A stretch of DNA of 64,000 nt from Curtobacterium sp. BH-2-1-1 (lineage in GTDB: Bacteria; Actinomycetota; Actinomycetes; Actinomycetales; Microbacteriaceae): positions 2,790,001-2,854,000 of the forward strand of contig NZ_CP017580.1 of NCBI RefSeq assembly GCF_001806325.1, in the 5' to 3' direction. Both the position numbers and the translations under genes were made by a program. This document shows positions 63,712-64,000 of this stretch, one piece after another (position 1 is the first letter of the stretch; every line of letters starts with the position of its first letter). The notes below the pieces were generated by a model. The model worked only from the letters and a program-made list of their open reading frames with translations. It was not told the origin of the DNA and did not search any database.

Positions 63712-64000
63712 TCACCAGCAGGAGCAAGCGGTTCGCGGTGCTCGCGGCGACGGCGGTGACCGCCGCCCTCGTCCTGACGGGGTGCTCGTCCGACAACGAC
63801 TCGCTGTCGAAGCAGTACGGCAGCGGCACGACCCAGAACTACATCTCCGGTGACGGCGCCGTGACCGAGGTCGCCGCCGACAAGCGCACCGACGCGGTCG
63901 ACTTCGAGGCGAAGGACATCGACGGCGAGACCCTGTCGTCGAAGGAGCTCACGGGCAAGGTCGTCGTCCTCAACTTCTGGTACGCCGGCTGCCCGCCGTG
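63708..64000 (+). CDS. TlpA/ResA-like thiol-disulfide lipoprotein (truncated by the window edge)
   Basis: The first 97 residues are visible. Signal and lipobox: AVTAALVLTGCSSDND, so a lipoprotein on the outer face of the membrane. NFWYAGCPP at the very end is the thioredoxin active site WxxxCxxC, cut off by the window. ResA-type proteins reduce apocytochrome c cysteines before haem attachment. GTG 63708 overlaps the upstream stop. CcdA, ResB and CcsB genes would be expected to follow. Confidence 0.88.
   Translation, partial: MITSRSKRFAVLAATAVTAALVLTGCSSDNDSLSKQYGSGTTQNYISGDGAVTEVAADKRTDAVDFEAKDIDGETLSSKELTGKVVVLNFWYAGCPP

Overview
The window is about 70% GC, uses GTG starts freely, is packed with ATGA/GTGA overlaps, and carries gene sets typical of Actinobacteria (bS22, NrtR-controlled nad genes, archaeal-size AspRS, a cytochrome c maturation locus at the right edge). 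The proteins and gene order suggest Microbacteriaceae, most like Curtobacterium; this is an impression from protein resemblance, not a database result. I read 71 protein-coding genes plus one candidate leader peptide. I found no rRNA, tRNA, insertion sequence, prophage, CRISPR array or origin; this looks like ordinary chromosome.

Layout. 0-3.8 kb: a 2H phosphoesterase, alditol oxidase, a DHA2-type efflux pump and acylphosphatase. 3.8-9.5 kb: a five-gene NAD synthesis operon (nrtR-nadA-nadB-nadC-cysteine desulfurase). 9.5-19.6 kb: small housekeeping genes, including aroQ, an SSS-family symporter with a small membrane partner, DNA repair (tag, a pyrimidine-dimer glycosylase-like protein) and a LysR-like effector domain facing a DUF5997 gene. 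19.9-23 kb: an efflux pump with a divergent TetR regulator and two matching operators, then an Lrp regulator. 23.1-30.2 kb: a cell-surface block: two secreted low-complexity proteins (one with seven cysteine-free chaplin-like repeats and an LAYTG sorting motif), then a translationally coupled membrane esterase and MprF-like aminoacyl-lipid synthase. 30.3-32.5 kb: an FMN riboswitch and ribE-ribB-ribH.

32.7-40.1 kb: a 56-residue membrane protein, a TetR regulator, and a sugar ABC importer divergent from a fused Gfo/Idh/MocA-aldo/keto reductase with its LacI repressor; twin LacI-type operators lie in the divergent gap. 40-45 kb: another efflux pump, flavin reductase, superoxide dismutase, TetR and a PfkB kinase. 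45-52.5 kb: a coupled MarR-photolyase-serine hydrolase chain, a receiver-less OmpR-type regulator with a candidate leaderless leader peptide, upp, tadA, and a CDF cation exporter. 52.5-64 kb: proC, a fourth efflux pump and its TetR, KtrAB potassium uptake, an ArsR regulator, a BldC-like protein with bS22, AspRS, a MerR-controlled SulP transporter, and the start of a cytochrome c maturation locus.

The main unexplained structure is a dispersed 10-base repeat, GGAGGCGCGG, counted by eye 18 times on both strands. It forms perfect palindromes at gene ends and also lies inside nadB and the LysR-like gene. A second hairpin family (core GTGAGCAGAAATGGTCG) occurs twice. The best candidates for undescribed biology are this repeat system, the leaderless upstream ORF before the receiver-less regulator, and the cysteine-free chaplin-like sortase substrate.
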